Shown: positions 22,410-30,875 of the stretch, in pieces
How the letters are laid out: every line of letters begins with the position of its first letter
Position numbering within the stretch: position 1 is the first letter of the stretch
The notes under the pieces: generated by a model
Databases searched by the model: none
Seen by the model: only the letters and a program-made list of their open reading frames with translations
What the model was told of the DNA's origin: nothing
Origin: Lactifluus volemus
Lineage: Eukaryota; Basidiomycota; Agaricomycetes; Russulales; Russulaceae
Direction of reading: 5' to 3'
DNA: 64,000 nucleotides
Assembly (NCBI GenBank): GCA_022376515.1
Contig: WTXI01000150.1
Span: 24,962 to 88,961 of the forward strand
Program-made: the position numbers and the translations under genes

Positions 22410-22555
22410 TGCAGGGGCGTGTCCTGCCAGTCGAGTCGTGGTTCGATGTCAAGAACCCTTGTTCCTTTATTACATCATCGGTCTAACTACGTGCTCGCGT
22501 GCCTTTCCCCTAGTCTGGGGTTCTCTCCCCCGCCTGTCTCTCGTCCCCTATTCCA
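22410..22555 (-). repeat. 3' LTR of the gypsy element
   Basis: 146 bp, TG...CA, same sequence as 28015-28160 by eye. The pol frame runs into it and stops at 22510. Confidence 0.9.
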
Positions 22556-24732
22556 TGCTCCCCTCTCGCGAATAGCGGTGTCCGCACCGCTTCTGCCTCT
22601 TCACTTTCGGGGTTGTCTTTTAACCACTCCGCCTGCTCGTCCTCTAGCTTCCCTCCGGGTTTTGGTGTGAACTCCCTTAACCTTCGTGCGCTGAACTCTC
22701 CCTCGACCTCTGTTCCGTCGAGTCTTTCTAGCTTGTACGCGTTCCGTATGCGCTCGTGGATTCGGTATGGCTGTGACCATTTTGGTATTAACTTGCGCTC
22801 GGTTTTGAATGTGTAGTCTAAATCGCTACGGTAGACTTGAATCAATTGTCCAGTGCGAAATGTAACCTCACCTGATTGTTTGAGCACTCGTTTATCGAAC
22901 GTTTTCTTGCGTCCTATTGCGTGTTTGACGATTGCCTCGTATCCGTCGATGCGCTGTTGCGCCGCGTAGGCCATATGTACCGCTGCTTCTGTTTCGGTGG
23001 GCGCTCCTTGTCCCGCCACGCCTGTCTCCGTTCTTGGTGTGTTAATTGCCATTCCTAGGAGTAGCTCTTTGGGTGTGAACTTGAGGGCTGGCAAAATACG
23101 TCTATTGAGTGCCGCTACGGCTGCGTCCAGGTGGTCTGGCCACGCTCGTGGCAGGTTCTCCCAACTGCCGTCGTTTTCGCGTTCGCCGACCTCCGGAGCG
23201 CACAACCGCTTTAGAACATGGAGGAGAATTTTGTTCGTGCCTTCTACGAGTCCGTTGACCCACGGGGAGTACGCTGGCGTGACGTGGTGCTTGCAGGCGT
23301 TTGCGTCGCAGAGCTCCCGTACTGCCGCGTTGTTAAAGTGAGACCCCCCGTCCGTCATCAGCGTTTCTGGCATCACGAAATTCTTGCTGATGCAGTTGAG
23401 TGCCTCGATTGTGGTCTTGGCCATGCCTGCTGTTTTATGTTTAAATGCCCAAATGTGTTGTGAGAATGTGTCAAGGTACAGCCCTATTGTGTGGTATCCT
23501 CCCTTCCCTGGCGGCATCGACAGGTAGTCGCCCACTAGGAGCTCGAAAGGGTGACGTCTTGTTATCGGCTGCAGAAGGGCATTAAGCCTCGTTGGCCCGA
23601 AGTTCTTGCACTGAGAACATCCTCGGATTGCTCGTAGTATCGCTAGATCCAGGTCTGGGCTGGTAATACGGTCTGTTAGCACGATCTTGACCGCGTCTCG
23701 TCCCATATGTCCGCCGCGCTGATGCTGTTCTCCCGCGATTTCTTCTGCTTCCTTTCTTGATACGCATTCCGTTCTTGTTCTTGTTCTTGTGTTCTTCCCG
23801 CCATGAAGCTTCCAGAGCTTGCCGTCCTCTACCATGTACTGGGATGCTCTGTGGCGAGCTCGCTTCCTGTCTCGCACCGTCTTCGCACTGTCTTGGCCCT
23901 GGATCGCGTCTATTACCTCCACGAACAGATGCTCCTCCTTGAGTCTGTTCCGCAAGGCCTCGACTTGGTCCTGGGCTGGCCTGTCTAGAGTGAGCAAAAT
24001 GTCGTTGGTCAAGCCGACTTGCTCATCTCTGTCTGGGTTCACTGTCCAGGAGCTTCCATCATCTTCGCTTGCTGGTTGTCCTTCCCACTGTCTGCTCAGA
24101 CCATCCGCCACTACGTTGATCTTCCCCGGTACATGGCGCACGTCTACAATTTGGTGTGCTAGTATTCCATCTCGCCATCGTGCGTGTACCGCGCTGGGCT
24201 TTTCGCTGAGCAGCGTGTCTCGGAGCACTTGGCAATCCGTCTCGATCTCGACCGGGAACCCCCAGATTGTGTCTGAGAATTTGTCTAAGGCAAACTTAAG
24301 TGCTGCGAATTCTAATAAGAATGGCTTGTACTTAGCTTCCGTTGGGGATGTACGCTTCGATGCGAATGCGATCGGGTGGAGTTTGTGTATTACTGTGCCG
24401 TCCAGTTTCGTGCGTGGGGATTTTTGGGCTAGCACGCCCGCGAATCCTTCTTGGCACCCATCCGTCATAACCACAAACGGTGTGCCGTCCCACCTGGGCC
24501 CCCGAAGTATTGGTTCTGATGTTATCGCGATTTTGAGGTCCAGGAAGGCTTTCGTGTGGCCCTCTTCCCACCGACCGTCTAGACTGTGCGCTGCCATGAC
24601 CCTCCGGTATGACGTCTTCGTGCACGGCTGCGGTAATGCTACTTGTGCTAGCAGATCTCTCAGCGGCCCCTCCACTCGTGCGTAGCCTCGTATGAGGTCT
24701 CGAAAGTGTCCCGTTAAGCCGAGGAACAACAC
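22510..24732 (-). CDS. Gypsy pol C-terminal part: RNase H and integrase
   Basis: About 740 codons. The frame stays open somewhat upstream, but that extension is not retroelement-like. It begins in the RT thumb/connection (FLGLTGHFRDLIRGYARVEG), then an RNase H-like domain (PFVVMTDGCQEGFAGVLAQ, FLLEFAALKFALDKFSD, ARWRDGILAHQIVDVRH, ADGLSRQ). The integrase zinc region has HQRGGHMGRD and CSQCKNFG. The catalytic core shows the three acidic positions (LLVGDYLSM, LMTDGGSHF, LVEGTNKI). The C-terminal domain includes RKLIPKWSQPYRIHERI. No chromodomain is obvious. The palm with the YxDD box is absent, so the product could at most supply integrase and RNase H activity in trans. Confidence 0.9.
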   Translation of the reverse strand: MLFLGLTGHFRDLIRGYARVEGPLRDLLAQVALPQPCTKTSYRRVMAAHSLDGRWEEGHTKAFLDLKIAITSEPILRGPRWDGTPFVVMTDGCQEGFAGVLAQKSPRTKLDGTVIHKLHPIAFASKRTSPTEAKYKPFLLEFAALKFALDKFSDTIWGFPVEIETDCQVLRDTLLSEKPSAVHARWRDGILAHQIVDVRHVPGKINVVADGLSRQWEGQPASEDDGSSWTVNPDRDEQVGLTNDILLTLDRPAQDQVEALRNRLKEEHLFVEVIDAIQGQDSAKTVRDRKRARHRASQYMVEDGKLWKLHGGKNTRTRTRTECVSRKEAEEIAGEQHQRGGHMGRDAVKIVLTDRITSPDLDLAILRAIRGCSQCKNFGPTRLNALLQPITRRHPFELLVGDYLSMPPGKGGYHTIGLYLDTFSQHIWAFKHKTAGMAKTTIEALNCISKNFVMPETLMTDGGSHFNNAAVRELCDANACKHHVTPAYSPWVNGLVEGTNKILLHVLKRLCAPEVGERENDGSWENLPRAWPDHLDAAVAALNRRILPALKFTPKELLLGMAINTPRTETGVAGQGAPTETEAAVHMAYAAQQRIDGYEAIVKHAIGRKKTFDKRVLKQSGEVTFRTGQLIQVYRSDLDYTFKTERKLIPKWSQPYRIHERIRNAYKLERLDGTEVEGEFSARRLREFTPKPGGKLEDEQAEWLKDNPESEEAEAVRTPLFARGEHGIGDERQAGERTPD

Positions 24733-24811
24733 TAGGTTCTGTCTCGGTTCACAGGGACCGTGGCTCGAAGTGAGCTTCAGTAGTTGATTAAAGAACGCGC
24801 AGGCAAGTTCC

Positions 24812-26080
24812 TGTGAAGGATAGACTCGACTGTGCGAACTCTCGGTTCTGTATCGCGTGGGACGGGTAGTGCGGGCCGGCGCACGCGATGGTCGGAGTTA
24901 CCGTTCCCAAAGAGGATAGACGGTGGCAGATGGATGAAAGACGATCTGTAGGTTCAACCGCAATGCGGGCGCGAGTGTAATTGGAATGCAAGAGATTCTC
25001 GCCTTCCAAGGACACTCGTGAGAGGTTGAACTAAGGTTCGAGGGCGGACGCGGGGTGAGAAGTGGGGACTACTTCTCACAGCGCGTTCGTATTAGGGTTC
25101 AGGCGTCTGGGGACTTGTTACACGGAAATGGAACAAGTTCACAGATGTCTGATCGTGGCGCGAAGTACCTAGATCAAGGTACGAAGAGGGGATGCACAAG
25201 AAGAAGAGAGGGAGTTTGAGTGTCAAGCAACAACTGTGATTCTCGACGAAGCTGAAGCTGGGGCTTTAGCTCGTCCATAGGGCCCTATTTATGCGTACAA
25301 AGGGCCAGCCAACTATCCTACAAAGGTCACAGTACAGTAGCGAAGTCAAGACCATTGACTAAGGACCTGAGTCAGTTCTGATGACTCAAGAACTGACTCA
25401 GTGCGTCTGACTCAAGATCTGAGTCAAGAATGCTGACTCAAGATTTGAGTCATGATTCCTGAGTCAAGTACACGTCCAAAAATGGCGATGCACAGCCCCT
25501 AGAAGTCGAACAGAGGGGGCTGGCCAAGGAAAGGGATCCTAGGTCACAACACAAGTCGAAAAATAGACGGAAAATAGTAAGAAATGGGCCGGACGGCCCG
25601 CATAACCGTAACACTTACACAGCACCGTACAGCCTCAAGCAACAGCCACATGCACAGGATGACTCGCTGATTCCTGAAACATGTTTCAAACCCTGAAAGC
25701 TGTACGAAGGTCACAGCCCCTACGGCTGTGCACATAGCCTCGTCTTCTTATATATAAACCCTGTACTTTCTGCTCTAGAGACCTTAAGTCTCAGTTTTGT
25801 TTCGCAATCCAAGTCTTCTATCTATTAGAACCTTGCTTGCCTAGAAGCATCAGACCTGAGAGAACCCTCTTGACATTACGCTCTTCGACTTCTTGACACT
25901 TTGGTCTTATCCCTAAGCCCAAAGCCCTTGACATCTGAAACGCTCTTGACTTAGTCGTTTACTAAGTCTCGTCTCTATCGAACCTTTGATCTTGACTTGC
26001 ACGTCTTGCAAGTCTAGTTCTTGACTTCACGAACAAACGTACACTTCGTACAAAGGTCCCACTTGGAACCTTAACACTCA
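24812..26080 (+). repeat. LTR-like noncoding block replacing protease/RT core
   Basis: This 1.27-kb block begins TGTGAAGG and ends CTTAACACTCA, so its ends are TG...CA with a weak inverted match. It holds a TGASTCA array (25368-25466), a TATATATAA box at 25750 and a pyrimidine-rich stretch typical of LTR R/U5. These suggest a solo LTR of another family in plus orientation. No target duplication is found and the host element lost coding sequence here, so deletion or recombination must also have occurred. Confidence 0.5.
25368..25466 (+). promoter_or_regulatory. Array of eight TGASTCA (bZIP/Gcn4-type) sites
   Basis: TGAGTCA or TGACTCA starts at 25368, 25382, 25394, 25408, 25420, 25434, 25446 and 25460. 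Spacing alternates 14 and 12 bp, so the unit is a 26-bp repeat with two sites. TGASTCA is the site of Gcn4/AP-1 class bZIP factors. Lying about 280 bp upstream of a TATA box, the array looks like an LTR enhancer responsive to starvation or stress; the response itself is inferred. Confidence 0.75.
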
Positions 26081-26318
26081 TTGCGCAGATCATCGCGCCG
26101 TCATCGAATATCGCGCGCACCCGAACAATCTTGCCTCGTGGACCTTGTAGCCGGACCTCGTGGACGAACGGTCGTGCTGTTTCGCTTGTTCCCCCGATCG
26201 CATACAGATCGATCATGTCACATTGTTCGCGCGTACACTCTGCCTGTGTCTCTGAACGTCCTAACTGCGCCTCCTTCCCCGATTCTCCTTCGCCTGTTCT
26301 TTTCTGCTGTGTCGGCAC
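25962..26318 (-). pseudogene. Gypsy protease fragment
   Basis: Starts just after the gag stop and reads an aspartic protease entry: ARPFVHEVRLQGPRGKIV, then RAIFDDGAMICAM, where DDGA is the active-site triad region (usual form D-[ST/D]-G-A). Homology ends at about 26080, exactly where the LTR-like block begins; the remaining codons are read from that block. The flap and C-terminal half of the protease are missing. Confidence 0.75.
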
Positions 26319-26350
26319 TGGTGTGGTCTTTGGGGTCGCCTGTCCACCGC

Positions 26351-27940
26351 TTATGCAGTCGACCCTTCTCCATTTCCCGTGTCGTCATACTGATCTCCTC
26401 CGTCCCATTCCTGAACCGTCCCCGTGCTGCCGTCTACCAGGAATACCTGGTTCGCTTGGGCCCTACTGGACCGTCCCAGCACGCCTGTGCAGAGTACTCT
26501 CCATCTAGCTTCTTCCGCTGACAACTTGTTCGCATGGCCGTCGGGAACTGGGCACTGCGATGATATGTGTCCGTGCGTGCCGCACCTGTAGCATTCGTTG
26601 CTGCACACCGCTGCCATTCCTGGCCTCAGCGGGACCGGTGTCGCGGGTGTGACTAGGTCGTTGCTGCCTCTACCTGCTCGCCACTGTGCCATCTGTCGTC
26701 GGTACGTGGCTTGGCCTGCGTCGGTGTCCGGCTGGTGTAAGTACACGGTTAGTCGTTGCCTTATGTCTGCTTTCTCCGCCTCTGTTGCCGGGACTCGCTG
26801 CTGGTAGCCTCTGGGAGCGGTGGACGTGTACGGTCCCAGGCGGTACGGTACGACCGCGTTTGAGGGGTTGCTTCTGACTGGTGCGGGTGCGGCTGCTGTC
26901 TGGGCCGCTCCGTGCTGCTGCTTGTGACTTCTCCCCTGCTTCATTGCCTGGTTGTCCATCTTAAGGTCCGTGACCATGGCTGTCAGGTCGCGGATGGTCT
27001 TTTCTGCGTTGGCTCGTGTCGTCAGCTGGGCCATGTCGATTGCCTTCACATTGCTCGTGAATGTGGTCCAGTCAGTGTAATTCTGCTGTATGCCTTCGCT
27101 GACTGACCCGGGTAACTGGCCTAGCACCTGCTGGATGTACTCCGTCCTATTCTCGAGTTGGCATGCCCGAGCCTTCTCTAGGATTTGCTCCGCCCACGCG
27201 ACGTGTGCGTGCTGCATCCTGCCCATGTGGGGAACCATAGTTCCGACCTCTTCTGGCTTGAGCTTGTACTTGATCAGTTCATCCGTCTTTTCCATGACCG
27301 TCTTGGCTGGCAGTGGTTGCGTGTCCCACCGCGCTGTGAATGCTGGCGCTAGCTGGTCCCAGTCCTCGCGTACTATCGCGGGGAGTGCCTTGTACCATTC
27401 TTCGGCTACGGAATCCACTTCTAGGCGTAGTCGGAGGAAGCCTGCTTTGGCTCGGGCCATCACGATGCCTGTCAGCATCATCTGGTACTCTAGGTCCTGC
27501 AGGAATTTCCTTGGGTTCTGGGTGTGCTGCCCTCCAAATGGTTCTACGATTGTCGTGGCCATTAGTCGTGCTGGAGCTGTTATCGCTGGTTGGATGGGTA
27601 GCGGCTGTACTGGCAGTGTCGGCCACTGGATTCCTTGCTCGGGTTGGTCTAACGGTTCTTGGTTCTGGCCTAGAGGACTTGGCCATAGAGGTGTGAGTGG
27701 AGCTGTGTGGAGTGCCGGGGATGCGGATAGGCTCGAGGGAAGGCTGAAGTCCGATGTCTCGTCGGTTGGTGTGTCTATCCGTAGAAGCTCGTCTACGTCT
27801 GGGCTGGAACCTCTACTCGCTGATGCTGGGGTGCTACTGGTGTTTTCGTCTGGGGGGGGTGTGATGAGCGTGCTTGCTTTGGGTTTTGCTTTTGCCGCTC
27901 GTGGTGGGGGAACTCGGGTTGGGGGTGTCATTCTACTCAC
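26351..27940 (-). CDS. Gypsy gag polyprotein with CCHC knuckle
   Basis: 529 codons. The N-terminal third is Pro/Ser-rich. The capsid-like part runs from about residue 130 (FGGQHTQNPRKFLQDLEYQM, EEWYKALPAIVREDWDQL, FTARWD) to about 330. Near residue 455 is the zinc knuckle CYRCGTHGHISSQC (C-x2-C-x4-H-x4-C), which binds RNA during packaging in this family. The frame is complete, with no stops, consistent with recent activity. The stop at 26351 precedes the protease frame by only about 30 nt, so pol is probably reached by stop bypass or reinitiation. Confidence 0.9.
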   Translation of the reverse strand: MSRMTPPTRVPPPRAAKAKPKASTLITPPPDENTSSTPASASRGSSPDVDELLRIDTPTDETSDFSLPSSLSASPALHTAPLTPLWPSPLGQNQEPLDQPEQGIQWPTLPVQPLPIQPAITAPARLMATTIVEPFGGQHTQNPRKFLQDLEYQMMLTGIVMARAKAGFLRLRLEVDSVAEEWYKALPAIVREDWDQLAPAFTARWDTQPLPAKTVMEKTDELIKYKLKPEEVGTMVPHMGRMQHAHVAWAEQILEKARACQLENRTEYIQQVLGQLPGSVSEGIQQNYTDWTTFTSNVKAIDMAQLTTRANAEKTIRDLTAMVTDLKMDNQAMKQGRSHKQQHGAAQTAAAPAPVRSNPSNAVVPYRLGPYTSTAPRGYQQRVPATEAEKADIRQRLTVYLHQPDTDAGQATYRRQMAQWRAGRGSNDLVTPATPVPLRPGMAAVCSNECYRCGTHGHISSQCPVPDGHANKLSAEEARWRVLCTGVLGRSSRAQANQVFLVDGSTGTVQEWDGGDQYDDTGNGEGSTA

Positions 27941-28014
27941 TTTTATGCGCGCTGGCCTTGTGTTTTATGTTTCTGCTTGGTCTCGTGGGTTGAATCTCGC
28001 TCTCGTCACCACGT

Positions 28015-28160
28015 TGCAGGGGCGTGTCCTGCCAGTCGAGTCGTGGTTCGATGTCAAGAACCCTTGTTCCTTTATTACATCATCGGTCTAACTACGTGCT
28101 CGCGTGCCTTTCCCCTAGTCTGGGGTTCTCTCCCCCGCCTGTCTCTCGTCCCCTATTCCA
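28015..28160 (-). repeat. 5' LTR of the gypsy element
   Basis: 146 bp, TG...CA, apparently identical to the copy at 22410-22555. Promoter elements would lie here for minus-strand transcription; no clear TATA box is seen in so short an LTR. Confidence 0.9.
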
Positions 28161-28206
28161 CCGTCAGCCTGCACTTGGTGGATCTTTCGATTTTCGATAA
28201 GCCTTG

Positions 28207-28690
28207 AATTCTGTAGCGTGTGGACGCTGCAGAAATGGAGCTAATTGGTGGATCGAAGTAGTACGTCTCGACACGACTACCCATATCTTAATCGCGCTCA
28301 CATCGTGCACTAGAATATCTTTTCCAACATAGGCATTTGCATTCTCGATGACTACCATGTATAGTGTGTGCTCCCAATGGCATCGTGCTATAGATGGCGA
28401 CCCGCACATTTACAAGCCCCCCCCCCTCCCCCAGCCCCCTGCTTTTCCCCCATCGAGAACAGAAAGTTTTTGCTGCGGAGCGTCGGCCATATGACATACC
28501 AAGCCCACCGACAACAGAAGGGCAATCTCAGGCCCACAAGCAAACGGCTCATTATGCGTTCCCGACTTTCCATATGTTCCATGTTACGACCAGTAACATG
28601 GAACATATGGAAAGTCTCTTCCCGTCCCAGAAGTCCCTTTTTCTTTTGGCAGAGCTAAAATTTTCGGCTCAACATGCTTGCGAGAGATAT
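28207..28690 (+). repeat. F-box cassette trailer, copy 1, with hairpin
   Basis: The 3' region that follows every F-box copy (35270-35730, 39798-40240, 44449-44890). It has broken coding-like sequence (WHRAIDGDPHIY in copy 2, reminiscent of an F-box C-terminal half), a C-rich run, and a hairpin at 28564-28616 with 24-bp perfect arms around GACCA. It carries no intact gene. Confidence 0.75.
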
Positions 28691-28733
28691 TGGATCATGG
28701 AGATTTCTAGTCATGAGTCGTGGAAAGCGTGCC

Positions 28734-29075
28734 CTCCAACGATGTTGTACCCCCCCAGCCAGGTGGGTGGGCACATGGGGCAAGACTTCAACGATGCCAA
28801 CTACAATCTTGTTGTCCCGGGCATATTGATTACCAACGTATATAGGGACCTCGCTACGGTGGAGTAGGATTGGGGGCTGGATGACGTGGGAAGCGTAGCG
28901 TTGTACAGCTACCCGACGCTGAGATAAGCACAGACAACGCATACAGTTCCTCAGGCAGCGCCCGGCCCTCCAACGGTTCATCCACAGCCCGCAGTCGAAC
29001 ATTGTCATGGTGCATATCGCGTCGCTGGGGGTCAATTCTGGTCGTTGTAAAGAGCTCGACATAGTGTGTGGGGGA
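28734..29075 (+). pseudogene. Orphan family 2, copy E, interrupted
   Basis: Keeps CCTCCAACGATGTTGTACCC, the NLVVPGILITNVYRDLAT block and the HSPQSNIVMVHIAS end, but is broken between arginine and phenylalanine codons by a 113-bp insertion (28860-28972) and lacks part of exon 4. Its 3' flank resembles that of copy C. Confidence 0.75.
28860..28972. mobile_element. Small MITE-like insertion, 113 bp
   Basis: Begins TGGAGTAGGATT, ends GCCCTCCA (inverted TGGAG/CTCCA ends), and is flanked by ACGG on both sides (28856-28859 and 28973-28976); the intact family copy has ACGG once. A related 134-bp version is at the same codon in copy F (35979-36112). Confidence 0.65.
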
Positions 29076-29079
29076 ATGA

Positions 29080-30560
29080 TAAGTTGTACCCGATCCCCAG
29101 CTTGGTATTGGCGATGGGCGGGGTTTCGAAATATGATATTTTGCTTTGAATGCTCTCCCGCACGATCGAAAAGTACTACACTATTAGAGGTTGATTTCCA
29201 TCTCTTCCCGCAGCATCAGCTGTGGCCAGTTCGCCATAGGTCCTGCCAGCGGCGCGACCGATATGTCGGAATCGGCGTTTGAGAGAAGTGACTGGTATAC
29301 ATTACGTGTTCTTCGCAACAAGTTTTCGTCATCACGTGGCTAGGTTGCGCCTCCGCCGCATGACGGTTGGTTATCTGGTCATGCCAGGGCCACCCTTACC
29401 CTAAGTCTCCCGTACCTTCGAGAGGAACCCGTCCAATGTGCACCTCCGAGTCTGTTTTTCCCATGCTGGAGATCTATCTCATGTCGTAAAAAGTTCCAAG
29501 CATTCGGCGGTTGGGACTTCTATGGACGCCAAGTAGCCCAGCAGCGGTTCACTCTTCCCAAATTTCCATCCCACAGTCCACCCATTATCCCACCTCATTG
29601 CACAGTTGCCTTTCACTCTGACGTTTTCGATCGTAGGTCTCGGCCTTTCATTCATCACTCGCCAACACCTGTCAACGGTCATGGGGCGACAGACTAGAGA
29701 TCAGCAGATTGGAAGGGAACTCATATTTAGACTGGCCGTGGTTCAATGCGGTCCAGTCTGAGCTGTTAAATGTACGTTAAACTCTCACCAACTTCAAACA
29801 ATGTTGATCAGACTCCGCAGCTGTATTATATTTGCGTGCGACTCGAAGTTGGATCAGTGCGAAGTTGCAGTCTGCAGTCTGAGTCTGGGCTGTGAAAATA
29901 CCGAGTGGTGTGAGTCAGACGGTGTTGACACTGGACCTGCGGCAACAATACGTTTCGGGCAAAACTGACCATATCTTGCAGGCATATATACGGAATGGAT
30001 GCGTTCAACCAAGCGTTCAACCTCAGCTGGTATACTAGATGAAGAGCCACATCAGCGCATCAACTCCCAGGACTACCGGATGATAGATGATCCCCTTATT
30101 TCTGTCGTTATCAGAGTTCTGTCGGTGCCTTTTCCTAATATCTCATTACTGAATCTCAGCACCATGAATCTCACCATCCCGCGTCCCGAATCCGCGATCC
30201 CTGACGTGCCTTACGACACACGCAAACAAGGACGATGAATGGATCTCGCGATGGTTAAGGGCCTAGTTGGGAACTTGAATGTGACACCATGCTCGGGAAT
30301 AGTGACGAACGGAGATCCTCAATCTAGCGTTGTTTTTATTCAGGCGCCATAGGATCTTAGTCCATCCCTCTCTACACCAGTTCGCTTTGGTGATGGAACT
30401 TCCTACGATATGCTGTGGTCACACTTCCCGTTTCCACCTCGGGCACACCCGTCCTGACAAAGCCATACGAGCAACGTTCAATCTATACAACCCCGCTAGA
30501 GCCAATTGCCTCTATCAGCTTGATAGTTCTTCGTGTTAAAGTGTCCAGCGACGCCGTGTT
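29080..30560. other. Family-2 flanking sequence, no intact gene
   Basis: Positions 29060-29260 resemble 15040-15450 and positions 29325-29680 resemble 16735-17100, so this is a second copy of the C-D intergenic region with about 1.3 kb missing. The rest shows only short frames. Confidence 0.5.
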
Positions 30561-30740
30561 CTCACGACTGAGGTGGGTAAGATGGTGGTGGAAGCGGAAA
30601 TGGTCTTGATATGTGTCTGACATCGTGAAAGTCTGAGAGTCCCCAACCGTAAGCACCCAAATCGGAGAGGTACTCGATATATAGTGCCATACCGTACAAT
30701 CTCTGTGCACACCTGCATGATTTCAAGGTACAGGTGGGAC
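30560..30740 (-). pseudogene. Orphan family 2, minus-strand exon 1-2 fragment
   Basis: The minus strand reads the end of exon 1 (GAGATTGTACGGTATGGCA donor region), the first intron, and the start of exon 2 (SQTFTMSDTYQDHF), matching copy D closely. Nothing of exons 3-4 follows. Confidence 0.65.
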
Positions 30741-30875
30741 GTTAGTTGAGGGCGCTATCCCTTCCTAAGGATGATCCCCCACGTTTAATACACAGGCTAA
30801 GGAGGTGCTATAACAGACACCCTTGAAACGGCCCGGGCTGTGCTCCTTACTAAGTACTACGCGTGAGCCGTGAAC

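Larger units (their letters stand above)
22410..28160 (-). mobile_element. Ty3/gypsy LTR retrotransposon, internally rearranged
   Basis: The two 146-bp LTRs (22410-22555 and 28015-28160) start TG, end CA and look identical by eye, implying a recent insertion. CCGT flanks the element (22406-22409 and 28161-28164); an intact F-box copy has this tetramer once. On the minus strand, TGGTGACGAGAGCG starts three bases after the 5' LTR as a likely primer-binding site, and a purine run (GAGAGGGGAGCA) precedes the 3' LTR. The order is gag, protease fragment, a noncoding block, RNase H, integrase. Most of the protease and the reverse transcriptase core are missing, so it cannot move on its own. Confidence 0.9.
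18802..28206 (+). pseudogene. F-box-like gene, copy 1, split by two transposons
   Basis: Pieces are 18802-18865 (exon 1), 18929-19055, 21148-22409 and 28161-28206. The F-box reads SPIHNLNDDVLLNIFHLYR, as in the intact copies. A TIR element interrupts it after ...SGMYYF. A TGA replaces CGA at 22186-22188. A Ty3/gypsy element sits in the codons before the C-terminus, and a second TGA replaces TGG at the very end. The parts align collinearly with copies 2-4, so the original was a full-length gene of about 495 residues. Confidence 0.85.

Noticed and set aside
23757..24685. Plus-strand frames opposite the gypsy pol gene, including one of 288 codons
   Set aside because: These are antisense shadows of the clearly homologous RNase H/integrase frame.
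22510..24850. Idea that the pol frame includes a complete reverse transcriptase
   Set aside because: The upstream extension (FFNQLLKLTSSHG) does not look like RT, and no YxDD motif or palm region is present.
27090..28091. 333-codon plus-strand frame
   Set aside because: Antisense to gag and running into the LTR; it has no protein-like motifs, whereas the minus strand has the capsid region and CCHC knuckle.
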